Shown here: in pieces, positions 62,078 through 64,000 of the stretch
Numbering within the stretch: the stretch's first letter is position 1
Layout: each line of letters opens with the position of its first letter
NCBI GenBank assembly: GCA_035628395.1
Contig: DASPJX010000204.1
Location: 1 to 64,000, forward strand
Direction of reading: 5' to 3'
DNA from: UBA4615 sp035628395
GTDB lineage: Bacteria; Pseudomonadota; Gammaproteobacteria; Burkholderiales; Burkholderiaceae_E
Length of the DNA stretch: 64,000 nucleotides
Position numbers and translations under genes: made by a program
Notes under the pieces: generated by a model
Seen by the model: only the letters and a program-made list of their open reading frames with translations
Database searches by the model: none
What the model was told of the DNA's origin: nothing

Positions 62078-63745
62078 ATGGTGGAGCGTTCGATCTTGTT
62101 TCGCGCCAGGCCCGCTTCCGCGGGGCGTCGCAGCGTGTCCGCGACGCTCGCGGCCTGCGCCCTAGGATTCACCCTCGCGGGTTGCGGCGGGGGCGGCTCG
62201 CCCGCGGCCCCGGGGCCCGCGGCGGCGCCGAGCTGCGACCTCGCCTACACCGTCACCGATTCGCCGCTGCTGGCCGGTCTCGACCCGCTGCTGGGCGAGC
62301 AGTGGCACCTGCGGAACACCGGGCAGAACGGCGGCACGCCGGGCGAGGACCTGCGCGCCCTCGACGTCTGGACGGCCTCGCCCCCGACCCGCGGCGAAGG
62401 CGTGCGCGTGGCGGTCATCGACGACGCGGTCGAGACCGTCCACCCCGACCTCGCCCCGAACGTCGTGCCGGGTGCGAGCTTCAGCTACCGCCCGTCCAGC
62501 CGCGGCAGCGCGCTGCCGCTGCCGTGCCGCGCCGAGCAGGACGACCACGGGACGGCGGTCGCCGGCCTGATCGCCGCGCGCGACGGCAACGCGATCGGCG
62601 GCGCGGGCGTCGCGCCGCGCGCCGGCCTGGTCGGCCTCGACGCGCTGTCCACCTCGCTCGACGCCGACATCGCCGACGCGCTCGGCCGCGAGCGCGAGGT
62701 CAACGCCGTCTACAACAACAGCTGGGGCTCGATCGACAACGGCAAGCTGCACCCGGCCGAGGTCGCGTTCACGACCGCGATCGAGGACGGCCTGGGCACC
62801 GGCCGAGGCGGGCTCGGCTCGGTGTTCGTCTTCCCGGCGGGCAACGGCGGCTGCTACCTGCCCGAGGGCGGCAACGCCTCCACCTGCCAGCGCGACAACG
62901 CCAACTTCGACGGCTACGTGAACAAGCGCGGCACGATCGCGGTCTGCGCCGTCGACGACACCGGCCGCCAGCCCTGGTACGGCGAGCCCGGCGCGAACGT
63001 GCTGGTCTGCGCGCCGTCGTCGGGCGACCGGCCGCAGCGCGTGACCACGACCGCGCTGAAGGGCGCGTACCGCAACGACTTCTCGGGCACCTCGGCGAGC
63101 ACGCCGATGGTCTCGGGCGTCGTCGCGCTGATGCTGTCGGCGAAGCCGGAGCTGAGCTGGCGCGACGTGCGGCTGATCCTCGCCGAGACCGCGCGCCGCA
63201 ACGACCCCGCCGACTCCGGCTGGACGCAGAGCCCGGCCTCCGGGCTGTGGTTCAACCACAAGTACGGATTCGGCGTGGCCGACGCCCGGGCCGCGGTCGC
63301 CCGCGCCCGCACCTGGACCACGGTCGGCCGGCGCGACGACCTGCTGGTCTGCACCGCGAACGCGGCCGCCGGCCCGCGCCCGATCGCCGACGCGGTCGGC
63401 AACGCGCCGGGCGCGCCGCTCGTCGACGCGGTCGCGGTCGCCGGCTGCGGGATCGGCAGGATCGAGTTCGTCGAGGTGATCCCCCGGCTCGCGCACGCCT
63501 ACGCGGGCGACCTGCGGATCACGCTCGAGAGCCCGTCGAGCACGGTCAGCGAGCTCGCCGACACGCGGCTGTGCGGCGGCGCCGGCTCCGACCCCTGCGG
63601 CGCCTTCGAGGGCTGGACCTTCGGCTCGGTGCGCCACCTGAACGAACCCTCGAACGGCACCTGGCGGCTGACGGTCCAGGATCGCCTGCCCGCCGACGTC
63701 GGCTCGCTGAACGGCTGGACGCTGCGCATCCATGGTCGCCCCTGA
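62078..63745 (+). CDS. Kexin-like subtilase lipoprotein with P domain
   Basis: 555 residues. Lipoprotein signal with lipobox LAGC (Cys36) and a Gly/Ala/Pro linker, so it should be anchored outside the inner membrane. The S8 protease domain has the catalytic triad Asp115 (VIDDAVE), His157 (DDHGTAVAG) and Ser339 (SGTSASTPM), with oxyanion Asn256. From about 445 to the end comes a proprotein-convertase P domain (YAGDLRITLESP, GTWRLTVQD, WTLRIHG). Bacterial kexin-like proteases cleave secreted or surface proteins. The last codons overlap the next gene by 14 bases. Confidence 0.93.
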   Translation: MVERSILFRARPASAGRRSVSATLAACALGFTLAGCGGGGSPAAPGPAAAPSCDLAYTVTDSPLLAGLDPLLGEQWHLRNTGQNGGTPGEDLRALDVWTASPPTRGEGVRVAVIDDAVETVHPDLAPNVVPGASFSYRPSSRGSALPLPCRAEQDDHGTAVAGLIAARDGNAIGGAGVAPRAGLVGLDALSTSLDADIADALGREREVNAVYNNSWGSIDNGKLHPAEVAFTTAIEDGLGTGRGGLGSVFVFPAGNGGCYLPEGGNASTCQRDNANFDGYVNKRGTIAVCAVDDTGRQPWYGEPGANVLVCAPSSGDRPQRVTTTALKGAYRNDFSGTSASTPMVSGVVALMLSAKPELSWRDVRLILAETARRNDPADSGWTQSPASGLWFNHKYGFGVADARAAVARARTWTTVGRRDDLLVCTANAAAGPRPIADAVGNAPGAPLVDAVAVAGCGIGRIEFVEVIPRLAHAYAGDLRITLESPSSTVSELADTRLCGGAGSDPCGAFEGWTFGSVRHLNEPSNGTWRLTVQDRLPADVGSLNGWTLRIHGRP

Positions 63746-64000
63746 ACCGCTCCGACTCCCGGTCGCGCGCCTCGCGGCCTGCGCGGCGCTCGCGTTCGCC
63801 GCGGCCGCCGGCGCGACCGAGCCGCCGCGCCCCGCCGCCGGGCCCGGGGTCCCCGCGGCCAAGCACGCCCGCGTCGAGACCAAGGCGCTCGCCGCCCCGC
63901 TCGCGTGGCACGACGGCACCGCCTGGCGCGCGCTGCGCGTCGACCCGTCGCTCGAGGCCGACTTCGCGCCCGGCGCCGGCGCCCCGGGCGATCCGCTGCG
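63732..64000 (+). CDS. Secreted protein of unknown function (C-terminus beyond window)
   Basis: Open from ATG 63732 to the window edge (at least 89 residues). The N-terminus contains a hydrophobic signal-peptide core (LAACAALAFAAAAGA), followed by a Pro/Ala-rich segment and HARVETKALAAPLAWHDG. It overlaps the protease gene by 14 bases and is probably co-translated. A protease partner or inhibitor is possible, but no family is recognised in the visible part. Confidence 0.7.
   Translation, partial: MVAPEPLRLPVARLAACAALAFAAAAGATEPPRPAAGPGVPAAKHARVETKALAAPLAWHDGTAWRALRVDPSLEADFAPGAGAPGDPL

Overview
The window is very GC-rich chromosomal DNA (above 70% G+C by eye) with dense coding, many ATGA/GTGA stop-start overlaps and frequent GTG/TTG starts. 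Three Bug/TctC-type solute receptors (one inside a complete tripartite tricarboxylate transporter), a Burkholderiales-style HU, a full ccm cytochrome c maturation operon and an aerobic Rieske oxygenase cluster point to an aerobic betaproteobacterium of the order Burkholderiales. I cannot name the species. I saw no rRNA or tRNA genes, insertion sequences, prophage or CRISPR arrays.

Layout. 1-3080 (minus): a PAS-GGDEF-EAL protein translationally coupled to a Ser/Thr protein kinase that runs off the left edge. 3572-4615: a lipoprotein. 4727-16844: the most interesting region, two divergent operons facing each other across an AT-rich palindromic operator at 13061-13093. Leftward: iorA, iorB, Rieske alpha, Rieske beta, acyl-CoA ligase, SDR. 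Rightward: thiolase-like protein, DUF35-SDR fusion, isatin-hydrolase-like cyclase, MarR regulator. The parts fit a complete route from an indole-3-acetate-like substrate: Rieske oxidation to dioxindole-3-acetate, CoA activation, retro-aldol loss of acetyl-CoA by the thiolase-like/DUF35 pair giving isatin, hydrolysis to isatinate, and oxidative decarboxylation by the 2-oxoacid oxidoreductase to 2-aminobenzoyl-CoA. The first step and MarR control match reported iad auxin loci; the later steps are my inference.

17023-23124: a ferritin-like metal-dependent hydrolase, an inositol-phosphatase-family enzyme, an aldo/keto reductase, SixA, BenE and release factor 3. 23286-29965: an orphan Bug receptor, an orphan CbbQ/CbbO-type MoxR-VWA pair without Rubisco genes, cardiolipin synthase, and a CDF metal exporter with an extreme His/Gly-rich tail. 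29962-33777: a hybrid histidine kinase and a CorC/HlyC-type CBS membrane protein. 33891-39738: tctC-tctB-tctA, a mandelate-racemase-type enolase-superfamily enzyme (probable sugar-acid uptake and breakdown) and a BacA/YddA-like ABC transporter.

39723-48481: guaC, a DEAD-box helicase with a highly structured 5' leader, and a trehalose/glucose block: otsB (apparently starting at AUC), glk, a GH15 enzyme and a membrane-anchored otsA on the opposite strand. 49904-57216: ccmI-A-B-C-D-E-F-G-H with ccmI first. 57233-64000: dgoK, a 24-bp minisatellite, an EamA permease, HU, a flavin reductase, a Cys/Met-metabolism PLP enzyme, a kexin-like lipoprotein protease and the start of a secreted protein cut by the right edge.
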